Of a DNA stretch of 39,144 bases, positions 1 to 8,843 are shown in pieces. The stretch's first letter is position 1. Each line of letters begins with the position of its first letter. Both the position numbers and the translations under genes were made by a program. The notes under the pieces were generated by a model that saw nothing but the letters and a program-made list of their open reading frames with translations, ran no database searches and was not told where the DNA came from. The DNA lies in NCBI GenBank assembly GCA_016303065.1, contig JAEDMJ010000017.1, positions 1 to 39,144 on the forward strand. Direction: 5' to 3'. This stretch comes from Clostridiales bacterium. Lineage in GTDB: Bacteria > Bacillota > Clostridia > Oscillospirales > QAMX01.

Positions 1-2
1 CT

Positions 3-1262
3 CCCTGGAATTCCGACTATCACTCGAATATCAATCTCCAGATGAACTACTGGCAGGCTGAAGAGGCGAACATCTCCGAATGCACCCGGCCTCTCTTTGA
101 CTATATGAACAACTGCCTTTTGGAGTCCGGCAAAAAGACCGCCGCGACGAACTATCACGTTCGCGGCACGGTCACGCACCATGTCAGCGACATTTACGGC
201 TTTACCGCCGTCGCCGACGGCTTCTGCGGCTTCTGGCCCATGGGAAGCGCATGGCTTTCCTACCATATGTGGGAACACTGGCTCTATACAGGCGATACTG
301 AGTTTCTGAGAAGCGAAGCCTATGAGTACATCTCCGAAAGCGCGAGGTTCTTTTTGGACTATATGTTCGAGGATTCGGAAGGACGCCTTCTCTCCGGTCC
401 GGCGACCTCACCGGAGAACAGCTATTATGTTGAGGTGGACGGCGAGAAGAAAGCGATCACGCTTACCGTTTCCCCGACGATGGACATCGAGATAATCGGG
501 GGGCTTCTGGGCTTTTACATCGAAGCGGAAAAAATTCTGAATATAAACCCGGAGCAGCGGGCCGAGGCGGAGGCCGCGCTTTCAAAAATGCCGCCTCTTC
601 AGATCGGGCGCTACGGACAGCTTCAGGAGTGGCTGTGGGATTTTGAAGAGTACGAGCCGGGACACAGACATATCTCCCACGCGTTTGCCCTGTATCCGGG
701 ATGGAGCATAAACCGGGATACTCCGGAGTTCTACCGCGCAATTCGCGTTACACTGGACAGGAGACTTGCCGCGGGCGGCGGACACACGGGCTGGAGCAGA
801 GCGTGGCTCATCAACCTTTTCGCCCGTCTCCACGACAGCGAAGCGACGTACGACAACATCAGGCTGCTTTTCACCCGTTCGACGCTTCCGAACCTGTTTG
901 ACAACCATCCTCCCTTCCAAATCGACGGAAACTTCGGCGGCGGCGCGGGAATTTCGGAAATGCTCATGCAGAGCCACGAGGGGCGCATCGTTCTTCTTCC
1001 CGCGCTTTCCGCAAAGCTTGGAAACGGCAGCTTCCGCGGCTTCAGAGCCCGCGGCGGCGTGACGGTTGACGCTTCCTGGAAGGACGGGAACCTTGTTTCC
1101 TTTGCTCTTGAGGCGGACCGGGACGGGGAAATTGCCGTTGAGCTTCCGGACGGACAGAAAAACGCGCAGGTCCTCCGGGAAGGAAAAACGCTCGGAACGG
1201 AAAACGGAATGATCCGGATTTTCGCAAAAGCGGGGGAGAAGGTTTTCTTTTCGGTTGCATGA
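3..1262 (+). CDS. GH95-family alpha-L-fucosidase-type glycoside hydrolase, 3' part
   Basis: The reading frame is open to the left edge, so the N-terminal half is missing and about 419 residues remain. GH95 enzymes are inverting 1,2-alpha-L-fucosidases or alpha-L-galactosidases with an (alpha/alpha)6 barrel. Family landmarks are visible. The N-I-N of HSNINLQMNYW (codons 27-35) corresponds to the paired Asn that, in Bifidobacterium AfcA, are activated by an Asp to act as base. The TSPEN motif supplies the general-acid Glu (codon at 414). HRHISHAFALYPG is a conserved barrel loop. QIDGNFGG supplies the Asp (codon at 924). The C-terminal ~100 residues form the usual beta-sandwich. No signal peptide can be judged because the start is missing. 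It probably acts on host or plant glycans. Family assignment is secure; exact sugar specificity is not. Confidence 0.93.
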   Translation, partial: PWNSDYHSNINLQMNYWQAEEANISECTRPLFDYMNNCLLESGKKTAATNYHVRGTVTHHVSDIYGFTAVADGFCGFWPMGSAWLSYHMWEHWLYTGDTEFLRSEAYEYISESARFFLDYMFEDSEGRLLSGPATSPENSYYVEVDGEKKAITLTVSPTMDIEIIGGLLGFYIEAEKILNINPEQRAEAEAALSKMPPLQIGRYGQLQEWLWDFEEYEPGHRHISHAFALYPGWSINRDTPEFYRAIRVTLDRRLAAGGGHTGWSRAWLINLFARLHDSEATYDNIRLLFTRSTLPNLFDNHPPFQIDGNFGGGAGISEMLMQSHEGRIVLLPALSAKLGNGSFRGFRARGGVTVDASWKDGNLVSFALEADRDGEIAVELPDGQKNAQVLREGKTLGTENGMIRIFAKAGEKVFFSVA

Positions 1263-1310
1263 GCCGGAGGAGCAATTGGAAAAATATCTTTGTTTTTCCG
1301 AAAATAATAC

Positions 1311-1339
1311 TTGCAAAGCCTTGACGCTTGTGATAAAAT
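1311..1339 (+). promoter_or_regulatory. Promoter of rpsB-tsf
   Basis: The -35 is TTGCAA (1311-1316) and the -10 is TAAAAT (1334-1339), 17 bp apart, with an extended -10 TGa at 1331-1333. This leaves an untranslated leader of about 120 nt before rpsB. In that leader CACGCG (1363) and CGCGTG (1432) can pair across a GC-rich segment. S2 represses its own operon through the leader in other bacteria, so this may be an S2-responsive structure, but I cannot match it to a known consensus. Confidence 0.7.
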
Positions 1340-1466
1340 ATGTAAGGTTATCCGTAAAACTCACACGCGCTACCGGAGAGCGGGCTGTGCCGGAAAGCGA
1401 TAGTTTTTCCGGTCCGGTTTTCGGGACGACACGCGTGGCGGAAACAACAAAATCAGGAGGAATAAA

Positions 1467-2201
1467 ATGTCAGTAGTATCCATGAAGAGCCTCTTGGAGG
1501 CGGGCGTCCATTTCGGACATCACACCAGACGCTGGAACCCGAAGATGGCGAAGTACATCTTCACCGAGCGCAACGGCATCTACATCATCGACCTGCAGAA
1601 GACCGTTAAGAAGCTGGACGAGGCTTATATGTTCGTCCGCGAGCTTGCCGCCAACGGCGGAACGCTTCTCTTTGTCGGCACCAAAAAGCAGGCCCAGGAC
1701 GCCATTAAGACCGAGGCAGAGCGCTGCGGACAGTACTATGTCAACGCCCGCTGGCTCGGCGGCATGATGACCAACTACAAGACCATTCAGCAGAGAATCG
1801 TCAGACTTGAGCAGCTCCACAAGATGGAAGCCGACGGAACCTTCGACATGCTTCCCAAGAAGGAAGTCATCAAGCTCCGCGGCGATATCGAGAAGCTTGA
1901 AAAGTACCTTGGCGGTATCAAGGAAATGAAGCGTCTTCCCAGCGCGATTTTTGTCGTTGACCCGCGCAAGGAAAAGATCGCCATTGCCGAAGCCCGCAAG
2001 CTTGGCATTCCGGTCGTCGCCATCGTCGACACCAACTGTGATCCGGACGAAGTCGATTATGTCATCCCCGGCAACGACGACGCCATCCGTGCCATCAAGC
2101 TCATCAGCCAGACCATGGCCGACGCCATCATCGAAGGCAAGCAGGGCGAAGACGGCGAGGACGCCGCCGAGGAGCCTGCCGAAGAGTCCGCTGAGGACTA
2201 A
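1467..2201 (+). CDS. rpsB: 30S ribosomal protein S2
   Basis: S2 sits at the head-body junction of the small ribosomal subunit and is needed for binding of S1 and initiation. The 244-residue product begins with the typical MKSLLEAGVHFGHHTRRWNP segment and contains the family motifs NGIYIIDLQKT, GTKKQAQDAI, RWLGGMMTN and the C-terminal Rossmann-like part with VVAIVDTNCDP. The tail after about residue 225 is a run of Glu/Asp/Ala, common in Firmicutes S2. An AGGAGG box (1455-1460) sits 6 nt before the ATG. tsf follows after 29 nt with its own ribosome binding site, so this is the classic rpsB-tsf operon. Confidence 0.98.
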   Translation: MSVVSMKSLLEAGVHFGHHTRRWNPKMAKYIFTERNGIYIIDLQKTVKKLDEAYMFVRELAANGGTLLFVGTKKQAQDAIKTEAERCGQYYVNARWLGGMMTNYKTIQQRIVRLEQLHKMEADGTFDMLPKKEVIKLRGDIEKLEKYLGGIKEMKRLPSAIFVVDPRKEKIAIAEARKLGIPVVAIVDTNCDPDEVDYVIPGNDDAIRAIKLISQTMADAIIEGKQGEDGEDAAEEPAEESAED

Positions 2202-2230
2202 TCTGATTGACGACACAGGAGGAAACAGTA

Positions 2231-3160
2231 ATGGCTAACATTAGCGCTGCCGCTATAAAAGAACTCAGAGAAAAGACCAATGTCGGCATGATGGAGTGCA
2301 AGAAAGCGCTCACCGAGGCCGACGGAGATATGGAGAAGGCGATCGTCATTCTCCGCGAGAGAGGCATTGCCGTCGCCGCCAAGAAGGCCGGCAGAATTGC
2401 CGCCGAAGGTCTTGTCTGCCCGTTTATCGCCGAGGACGGCACCGCCGTTATCATCGAGGTCAACTGCGAGACCGACTTTGCCGCAAAGAACAATGTTTTC
2501 GGTTCCTTTGTCAAGGATCTGGCGAAGATCGTTGCCGAAAAGAACCCCGCCGATGTGGATGCGCTTCTTGAGCTTGAGTACTCCGCCGGAATCAGCGTCG
2601 GAGCCGAAGTTCAGAACAAGGTCCTCACCATCGGCGAGAACATCAAGATCCGCCGCTTTGTCCGCTTTGCTCCGGAAAAGGGCATTGTTCCCATCATGTA
2701 CAACCACCATCTGGCCGGAAAGATCGGCGTTATCGTCAGACTTGCCGTCAGCGAAGGTCTTGAGAACAACGAAGCGGTTCTTGCTTACGGCAAGAATGTC
2801 TGCATGAACGTTGCCGCTTACAGCCCCGAGTTTGTCAACCGCGACGCCGTTCCCGCCGAGAGAGTCGAAGCCGAGAAGGAGATCCTCAAGGCTCAGGTCA
2901 TGAACGAAGGCAAGCCCGAAAAGATCGCCGAAAAGATCGTCGCCGGAAGACTCGGCAAGTTCTATGAGCAGGTCTGCTGCGTCGATCAGGCATACATCCT
3001 TGACATGACCATGTCCGTTGGTGCTGCCGGCAAGCTTGTCGAAAAGGAAGTCGGCGGAAGCATTTCGGTTCTCGACTTTGTCCGCTTTGAGTGCGGCGAG
3101 GGCATGGAGAAGAAGGCTGACGACTTTGCAGAAGAAGTCGCCCGCATGGCCGGAAAATAA
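2231..3160 (+). CDS. tsf: Translation elongation factor Ts
   Basis: EF-Ts is the nucleotide-exchange factor that releases GDP from EF-Tu. The 309-residue protein has the N-terminal UBA-like domain (residues 5-45, with KELREKTNVGMMECKKAL), the conserved core motif CETDFAAKN (residues 79-87; TDF contacts EF-Tu), and both alpha/beta subdomains of the full-length bacterial form. The ATG at 2231 is chosen because GGAGG lies 6-8 nt upstream and the protein then starts MANISAAAIKELREK as in homologues; an in-frame upstream start would add eight unrelated residues. It is followed by a strong intrinsic terminator, so the operon ends here. Confidence 0.98.
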   Translation: MANISAAAIKELREKTNVGMMECKKALTEADGDMEKAIVILRERGIAVAAKKAGRIAAEGLVCPFIAEDGTAVIIEVNCETDFAAKNNVFGSFVKDLAKIVAEKNPADVDALLELEYSAGISVGAEVQNKVLTIGENIKIRRFVRFAPEKGIVPIMYNHHLAGKIGVIVRLAVSEGLENNEAVLAYGKNVCMNVAAYSPEFVNRDAVPAERVEAEKEILKAQVMNEGKPEKIAEKIVAGRLGKFYEQVCCVDQAYILDMTMSVGAAGKLVEKEVGGSISVLDFVRFECGEGMEKKADDFAEEVARMAGK

Positions 3161-3186
3161 TCTTAAAAAAAGCAAATAAAATTCGG

Positions 3187-3223
3187 CCGCCGGAGAAAAA
3201 ATCTTCGGCGGTCTTTTTTTTTT
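3187..3223 (+). terminator. Intrinsic terminator after tsf
   Basis: CCGCCGGAGA pairs with TCTTCGGCGG (one G-U) around an A-rich loop, followed directly by a run of ten T after a single C. It lies 27 nt after the tsf stop codon. Confidence 0.92.
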
Positions 3224-3288
3224 GCGCGCGGCGAAGTTTTTTTCGCCGGAAAAGACGTCCGGGGGCGCCGAAAGCGCGCCGCTGCCGA

Positions 3289-3354
3289 CCCGGAAAATGC
3301 GCGGGCGCAAAGCCCCCGGAAGATCCGCCCTTAACTCGGGGCGAATTTTCCGGG
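3289..3354. repeat. Long-range inverted repeat in the tsf / membrane-protein gap
   Basis: CCCGGAAAAT (3289-3298) is the exact reverse complement of ATTTTCCGGG (3345-3354). The enclosed 46 bp contains further GC-rich complementary pieces (CGCCC with GGGCG). It lies between the 3' ends of the convergent tsf and minus-strand genes. There is no T-run, so it is not a classical terminator. The rest of the 3224-3433 gap is GC-rich with no supported gene. Confidence 0.5.
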
Positions 3355-3433
3355 GGCATTGTGCTTGCCTGTAAACAGATTTCCGCGGCTTCTGCATCCG
3401 CGTGGGAAAAAGCCCGGGGAAGTCTTTGGAGCT

Positions 3434-4618
3434 TTAGTTTTCTTCGGCGGCGGAGAAGATCCAATTTGAAAAGCAGCCGTCAATAACCGCGTAGATCTCG
3501 GAATAGAGCCCTCCGGCGGTCTGGGAAAGCTCATAGAGTTCGGAGCATCCGCCGGAAGAGAGGGCCGAAAGGCGGCTTTCAAAGCGGGATTGGGCCTGGA
3601 GAACGGAGAGATCGATCGTTTCAGTGTCAAGAGTCCGGCTTTCGTCGGATTCATCGTAGCTTGTGTAGTACTCGTCGAGGAGGGCCTGATAACTGCCGCT
3701 GCTGCGGCTTTGCTCGCAGAGCGCGAGAAGCCGGGCCATTTTAGCAAATTCGTCGTTGTAGCTGACGTTCATTTTTGCATAGGCGTGATAATGGGGGGCG
3801 AGTATTCCGTCGGCTTTTTCCGCTGCGGAGATGAATTGGCCGGAGCTGCCGGAAGAGAGGAATTCCGCGTAAGAGGTTTCAAGCTCCGCAAAGCTTTCGG
3901 CGGCGAGCCGGTCGAATTCCTGCTCTGTGCGGTGGGCGCAGAGCACAAAAACGACGACTGACGCGGCTGCTGCGGCGACGGAACCGATCATGACGAGAAC
4001 TTTTACGGGAGAGTCCGTATAATCCCGGGCGTGCAGAAAAGCGGCGGTTACAAAATAGAAGAAAATGAACGAAAAAATGAGAATCAGAACATAGCGGTTG
4101 CCGTCGGAAAAAAGCCGGGAAAAGAATTCGGGTACGCTGCCCGAGGCCGATGCCGCGGCCTTTGCGGGGTACCATATGAGAAGAAAGGGGGGAGCCGCCA
4201 GAGCGATTATTATGTATCTGAGCTTGCAGAAGCAGACGTGCTGCTGAATCGCCGCCGCCACGGCGGCAAGGGCGCAGACCGCATAGGCGATGTATTCGGT
4301 GGTGGGATAAAGCCGGAAGACGCAGAAGGCCGCGAGAAGCTCAAGCGCGGGGGCAAGGAAGTTTTTGAAAAGCCTTCTGACGCTGTGGGGCGTGAAGCCG
4401 TCGGGCGCGGAGGCGGATTCGGCGTATTTGAGGCGGTATCTTATGGCGAGAAGGCTTGGGGGAGGCATATCCCTTTTGATTTCCGCGTCGCTTTTTCCTT
4501 CAAGCTGAGAGTTCAGATCCTTTTCTATCTCATTGTCGATCCACTTGTCGTCGGAATGCCTCCGGATTTCCCGGAAGACGCGCTTGACATAGAGTTGTTT
4601 TTTTGTGTACCTGGGCAT
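3434..4618 (-). CDS. Uncharacterised multi-pass membrane protein
   Basis: I do not recognise this 394-residue protein. The start at 4618 (MPRYTKKQLYVKR) is chosen because TCCGGAGGA lies just upstream and the promoter would put earlier ATGs too close to the transcription start. Residues 1-80 are a charged, helical cytoplasmic region. Hydrophobic segments follow at about 92-115, 120-140, 145-165, 195-215 and 225-245. The last 150 residues are soluble, rich in Ser, Glu, Ala and Tyr, with helical heptad-like spacing, and probably extracellular or cytoplasmic depending on helix count. It is transcribed divergently from miaB with overlapping -35 boxes. Nothing else in the context indicates a function. 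Confidence 0.85.
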   Translation of the reverse strand: MPRYTKKQLYVKRVFREIRRHSDDKWIDNEIEKDLNSQLEGKSDAEIKRDMPPPSLLAIRYRLKYAESASAPDGFTPHSVRRLFKNFLAPALELLAAFCVFRLYPTTEYIAYAVCALAAVAAAIQQHVCFCKLRYIIIALAAPPFLLIWYPAKAAASASGSVPEFFSRLFSDGNRYVLILIFSFIFFYFVTAAFLHARDYTDSPVKVLVMIGSVAAAAASVVVFVLCAHRTEQEFDRLAAESFAELETSYAEFLSSGSSGQFISAAEKADGILAPHYHAYAKMNVSYNDEFAKMARLLALCEQSRSSGSYQALLDEYYTSYDESDESRTLDTETIDLSVLQAQSRFESRLSALSSGGCSELYELSQTAGGLYSEIYAVIDGCFSNWIFSAAEEN

Positions 4619-4647
4619 AAAGTCCTCCGGAAAAAAGTGTTGACAAT

Positions 4648-4676
4648 ATGATAGCATAAAAATACACAGTAGTCAA
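4648..4676 (-). promoter_or_regulatory. Promoter of the minus-strand membrane-protein gene
   Basis: Read on the minus strand: -35 TTGACT (4676-4671), 17-bp spacer, -10 TATCAT (4653-4648) with an extended TGc. The -35 overlaps the -35 of the opposing miaB promoter. Confidence 0.7.
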
Positions 4677-4698
4677 ATCGGAAAATATGTGATATAAT
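4670..4698 (+). promoter_or_regulatory. Promoter of the miaB-mutS-mutL operon
   Basis: Extended -10 TGaTATAAT (TATAAT 4693-4698) with a weak -35 TAGTCA (4670-4675) at 17 bp. The -35 shares five bases with the opposing promoter's -35, so the two probably compete for polymerase. Confidence 0.75.
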
Positions 4699-4757
4699 AT
4701 ATTCTGAATAATTACGCAAAGCTGAAAAAAAGAAACGGGTTGCCGGGAGGCATTGCA

Positions 4758-6185
4758 TTGGAAAACAGGGACATAAGCAGAAATGAGCTCGGAGGGGAAG
4801 AGATTTCCCGCCAGTATGAGTATATGGCGCGCGTGCGCGACTTTAACGCGGCGTCGGGGGGCACAAAGCTGTGCTATGTGGAAACCTACGGCTGCCAGCA
4901 GAACGAAGCCGACAGCGAAAATCTCAGGGGAATGGCTCTTGAGATGGGATACGGGATCGCCGACGGTCCCGAGGGGGCTTCGCTGATCGTGTTCAACACC
5001 TGCGCGGTGAGGGAACATGCGGAACAGCGGGTGTTCGGAAACATCGGAGCGCTTTTGAAATACAAGCGGAGGGATCCGTCGATTGTGATCGCCCTCACCG
5101 GCTGTATGGCGGGGGAGGAACACGTTGCCCAGAGGATAAAAAAGAGCTTCCCGTATGTGTCGATCGTTGCGGATTCCAGATGTCTGTGGAAATTTCCCGA
5201 GCTTTTGTTCGGCGTGCTCGTGAACGGAAAGCGGGAGTTTGCCGTCGGAGGCAGCGATGTGATTGCGGAGGGGCTTCCCCTTCACAGAAACCGAGCCGTA
5301 AAGGGCTGGCTCCCGGTCATGTACGGCTGCGACAATTTCTGCAGCTACTGCATCGTTCCTTACGTCAGAGGGCGCGAGCGTTCGAGAAAGCCGGAAAGCG
5401 TGGAGGAGCAGTTCCGCTCGATGGTCGGGGCGGGGTACCGCGACATAACTCTTTTGGGACAGAACGTCAATTCCTACGGTAAAAACAGCCGTGAAAGCTT
5501 TGAAACGGACTTTCCGAAGCTTTTGAGACGGCTTGACAGCATTCCGGGAGACTATCTGATAAGGTTTATGACCAGCCATCCCAAGGACGCCGGGGACGAG
5601 CTTTTTGACGCCATGCGCGATTGCAGCCATGTCGCGCCGCATCTGCATCTTCCGTTCCAGTCGGGCAGCGAAAGGATATTGAAGCTTATGAACCGGGGGT
5701 ACACTCCGGAGCACTACCTTGAGCTTGTCCGCGGGATAAGGGAGAGGATTCCGGACATTGTTTTGACAAGCGACGTAATCGTGGGTTTTCCGGGGGAGAC
5801 GGAAGAGGATTTTGTCCGGACGCTTGAACTGGTGGAAAAAGTCCGCTTTGACGCTCTTTTCACCTTTATATATTCTCCGAGAAAGGGCACCCGCGCGGCG
5901 GAAATGCCCAACGATACGCCTGCGGAAGAGATAAACCGCCGATTTGACAGGCTTGTGGAGCTTCAGAACTCGATTTCGGCGGAAAAGCACGCCGCATATG
6001 AGGGAAAAACTCTGAGAGTGCTGGTGGACGGAAAAGCGGAAAACAAGCCCGACGGCTGGCTTTCGTCAAGAACCGACGGGGGAAGGCTCGTTGTGTTTGA
6101 GGGTTCCGAAGACCTTATCGGAAGCTTTGTCCGGGTGAAGATTAACGGGCACACCACATGGTCTCTTTCGGGAGAGACTGTGTGA
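4758..6185 (+). CDS. miaB: tRNA-2-methylthio-N6-dimethylallyladenosine synthase MiaB
   Basis: MiaB is a radical-SAM methylthiotransferase that converts i6A37 into ms2i6A37 in tRNAs reading UNN codons, downstream of MiaA, whose gene lies in the same operon. Using the TTG at 4758 gives 475 residues, with GGGAGG 7 nt upstream. The N-terminal UPF0004 domain has the three auxiliary-cluster cysteines C46 (YGCQQN), C82 (NTCAVRE) and C116 (TGCMAGE). The radical-SAM CxxxCxxC is at C191, C195 and C198 (YGCDNFCSYCIVPYVRG). A TRAM domain occupies roughly the last 65 residues. All cluster ligands are present, so the enzyme should be active. The TTG start is unusual but supported by the ribosome binding site. 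Confidence 0.96.
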   Translation: MENRDISRNELGGEEISRQYEYMARVRDFNAASGGTKLCYVETYGCQQNEADSENLRGMALEMGYGIADGPEGASLIVFNTCAVREHAEQRVFGNIGALLKYKRRDPSIVIALTGCMAGEEHVAQRIKKSFPYVSIVADSRCLWKFPELLFGVLVNGKREFAVGGSDVIAEGLPLHRNRAVKGWLPVMYGCDNFCSYCIVPYVRGRERSRKPESVEEQFRSMVGAGYRDITLLGQNVNSYGKNSRESFETDFPKLLRRLDSIPGDYLIRFMTSHPKDAGDELFDAMRDCSHVAPHLHLPFQSGSERILKLMNRGYTPEHYLELVRGIRERIPDIVLTSDVIVGFPGETEEDFVRTLELVEKVRFDALFTFIYSPRKGTRAAEMPNDTPAEEINRRFDRLVELQNSISAEKHAAYEGKTLRVLVDGKAENKPDGWLSSRTDGGRLVVFEGSEDLIGSFVRVKINGHTTWSLSGETV

Positions 6186-6229
6186 TTCTGCAGCGCACAT
6201 GAATTTGATGCCGGAGGGATAAATTTTCT

Positions 6230-8827
6230 ATGACTGACGCGCCGCTTACGCCGATGATGGAGCAGTACCGTGCGATAAAGGACGAAAACAGGGATGCATT
6301 TCTGTTTTACCGTCTCGGCGATTTTTACGAGATGTTTTTTGAAGATGCGGAAAAGGCGTCGAAGCTTTTGGGGCTCACTCTGACCGGGCGGGACTGCGGA
6401 CAGGAAGAACGGGCGCCGATGTGCGGAGTGCCTTATCACAGCGCGGAGTCGTACATAAACCGTCTTATCAAAATGGGCTTCAAGGTTGCCGTCTGTGAGC
6501 AGACGGAAGACCCCGCAAAGGCGAAGGGGCTTGTGAAGCGGGAGATCGTCCGAAAGGTCACTCCGGGGACGGTCGTCAGCGACGAGGCGCTGGAGGGAAG
6601 CGTCAGCAACTATATTGCGGCGGTCTTTTTCTCCGGGACAAAGGCCGGAATATGCTATGCGGACATATCTGCCGGAATTCTCCGGGCCACCGACGTGTCG
6701 GGCGACGACATTGCGGAGGCGGTAAACGACGAGCTGTCCTCCATAAAGCCTACGGAGGCCGTTCTGTATGGGGACGAGAGGCTGTGCCGCCGTGTGCGGA
6801 GCTATCTCGACACGAGGAACGCCTTTGTCACCGTCCGGGAAAAAATGTGCTCCGCCGAAGAGGCGGGCGCAGTTCTCTCCGAACAGGTCGGAGAGTCGCT
6901 GACGCCCGAAAGGGAAGAGGCGCTGAATGCTGCGGCGATGCTGATACTCTATCTCCGCGAGACGCTGATGAACGACGTTCCGATTCTCAGAAGTCTTGAA
7001 TATTACAAGGTCAGCAGATATACCGAGCTTCCCGTGCGCACGCGGCAGTCCCTTGAGCTTACGGAGACGATGATGTCGCGCTCCAAAAAGGGAACTCTCC
7101 TTTCGGTCATTGACCGCACGCGCACTTCCATGGGCGGAAGACTTCTCAGAAACTGGCTTGAACAGCCGCTGAGGGTCCTTCCGGAAATACTCCGGCGTCA
7201 GAACGGCGTTGCGGAACTCCATTCCGACGCGGTGCTGAGAGGCAATATATCCGAAGCGCTGACGGGCGTTTTCGATCTTGAACGCCTCATGGGCCAGATC
7301 GCCTACGGAAGCGCCAACGCAAGAACGCTTTGGAACCTGGCGCGGACGGCGGAGCGCATACCCGGAATAAAGAGTCTGCTTTCCGGACGGCGCACGGAAG
7401 AGCTCAGAGAGATCGATTCCGAGATCGGAGACCTGACGGAGCTGCGCGAAAAAATCATGTCGGCGCTTGACGGCGAGCATCTTCCGATATCCGTCAGAGA
7501 GGGCGGAATGATACTTCCGGGGTACAGCGCCGAGCTGGACGAGCTCAGAAATCTTTCGGAAAACAGCCGGAGCATTGTCGCCTCCATCGAGGCGAGGGAG
7601 CGGGAGCGGCTTGGGTTCAAGGGCGTGAGAACCGGGTACAACCGCGTGTTCGGCTATTACATCGAGGTCTCAAAGCAGTATACCGGAGATATTCCGCCGG
7701 AATACGTCAGAAAACAGACCGTTTCCAACTGCGAAAGATACGTCACGCCGGAGCTCAAGGAGCTGGAATCCCGAATTCTGCAGGCCGACGGACAGATAAA
7801 GGACATTGAATACCGTCTTTTCTGCGAGCTTAGGGATCTTGCAAGGGGCATGACCGAGGAAATAATGCGCACTGCCGCGGCGATAGGCCGTCTGGACGCG
7901 CTTTGCTCTCTGGCGGAGACCGCTTCGGCAGAAAATTACGTGCGGCCGGACGTGAACCTTTCCGGGGTTATCGACATCAAAAACGGCAGGCATCCCGTGG
8001 TCGAGACCATGGTTTCCGATACGGTCTTCGTTCCCAACGATACCCTTCTGGACAAGGGCGACAACCGGCTTGCTATCATCACCGGCCCCAACATGGCGGG
8101 CAAATCCACATATATGCGTCAGGTGGCGCAGATAGTCATTTTGGCGCAGATCGGTTCCTTTGTTCCGGCGTCCTCGGCCTCCGTCGGGATCGTGGACAAG
8201 ATATTCACGCGCATCGGCTCGTCGGACGAGCTTTCTGCGGGAAGATCGACGTTCATGGTCGAGATGAGCGAGACGGCGCGGATACTTCGGGAAGCCACGC
8301 CGGACAGTCTCATAATCTTCGACGAGATCGGGAGGGGCACGTCCACCTTCGACGGCATGGCGATTGCGAGAGCCGTTGTGGAGTTTGCGGCAAACAAATC
8401 GACCCTCGGCGCGAAGACGATGTTCGCAACGCACTATCACGAGCTCACCGCTCTGGAGGGAGAAGTCCAGGGGGTCAGGAACTACCGTATAACCGCAAAA
8501 AAGCGGGGGGACGATGTGATCTTTTTGAGAAAGGTCGTCCGGGGGAGCGCGGACGACAGCTTTGGCATCGAGGTCGGAAAGCTTGCGGGACTTCCGCCGA
8601 AGGTCATAAGCCGGGCGAAGACCGTGCTCAAAGAGCTGGAAGGCGAAAAGACCGAAAAGAAAGCGGAAATTCAGGTCTCCGGAGGGGACGGACAGCTGAG
8701 CCTCACACAGGACAGGGGTGCGGAACTTTTGGCGGAGCTTGCGGCTTTGAAGCCGGAGACCATATCTCCGATCGAAGCGCTGAACATACTTTACCGCCTG
8801 TCAACTCAGGCGGGCGACATAATCTGA
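6230..8827 (+). CDS. mutS: DNA mismatch repair protein MutS
   Basis: MutS recognises mismatches and small loops and, with ATP, recruits MutL. The 865-residue length is normal for MutS1. The mismatch-reading Phe-x-Glu motif is at F32-Y-E34 (GDFYEMF). The connector, lever and clamp domains follow. The ATPase has Walker A GPNMAGKST near residue 619, the DEIGRGTSTFDG Walker B/signature segment, and ATHYHELT with its conserved histidines. A C-terminal helix pair ends in PIEALNILYRL, the tetramerisation-type tail. It lies between miaB and mutL, 44 nt after miaB and 16 nt before mutL. The GGAGGG box is 11 nt from the ATG, slightly long. Confidence 0.98.
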   Translation: MTDAPLTPMMEQYRAIKDENRDAFLFYRLGDFYEMFFEDAEKASKLLGLTLTGRDCGQEERAPMCGVPYHSAESYINRLIKMGFKVAVCEQTEDPAKAKGLVKREIVRKVTPGTVVSDEALEGSVSNYIAAVFFSGTKAGICYADISAGILRATDVSGDDIAEAVNDELSSIKPTEAVLYGDERLCRRVRSYLDTRNAFVTVREKMCSAEEAGAVLSEQVGESLTPEREEALNAAAMLILYLRETLMNDVPILRSLEYYKVSRYTELPVRTRQSLELTETMMSRSKKGTLLSVIDRTRTSMGGRLLRNWLEQPLRVLPEILRRQNGVAELHSDAVLRGNISEALTGVFDLERLMGQIAYGSANARTLWNLARTAERIPGIKSLLSGRRTEELREIDSEIGDLTELREKIMSALDGEHLPISVREGGMILPGYSAELDELRNLSENSRSIVASIEARERERLGFKGVRTGYNRVFGYYIEVSKQYTGDIPPEYVRKQTVSNCERYVTPELKELESRILQADGQIKDIEYRLFCELRDLARGMTEEIMRTAAAIGRLDALCSLAETASAENYVRPDVNLSGVIDIKNGRHPVVETMVSDTVFVPNDTLLDKGDNRLAIITGPNMAGKSTYMRQVAQIVILAQIGSFVPASSASVGIVDKIFTRIGSSDELSAGRSTFMVEMSETARILREATPDSLIIFDEIGRGTSTFDGMAIARAVVEFAANKSTLGAKTMFATHYHELTALEGEVQGVRNYRITAKKRGDDVIFLRKVVRGSADDSFGIEVGKLAGLPPKVISRAKTVLKELEGEKTEKKAEIQVSGGDGQLSLTQDRGAELLAELAALKPETISPIEALNILYRLSTQAGDII

Positions 8828-8843
8828 AAGCGAGGAAACGGAA

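Noticed and set aside
5963..7480. 500-codon minus-strand frame opposite miaB and mutS
   Set aside because: Antisense shadow of two well-identified genes; no start signals and Arg/His-rich composition.
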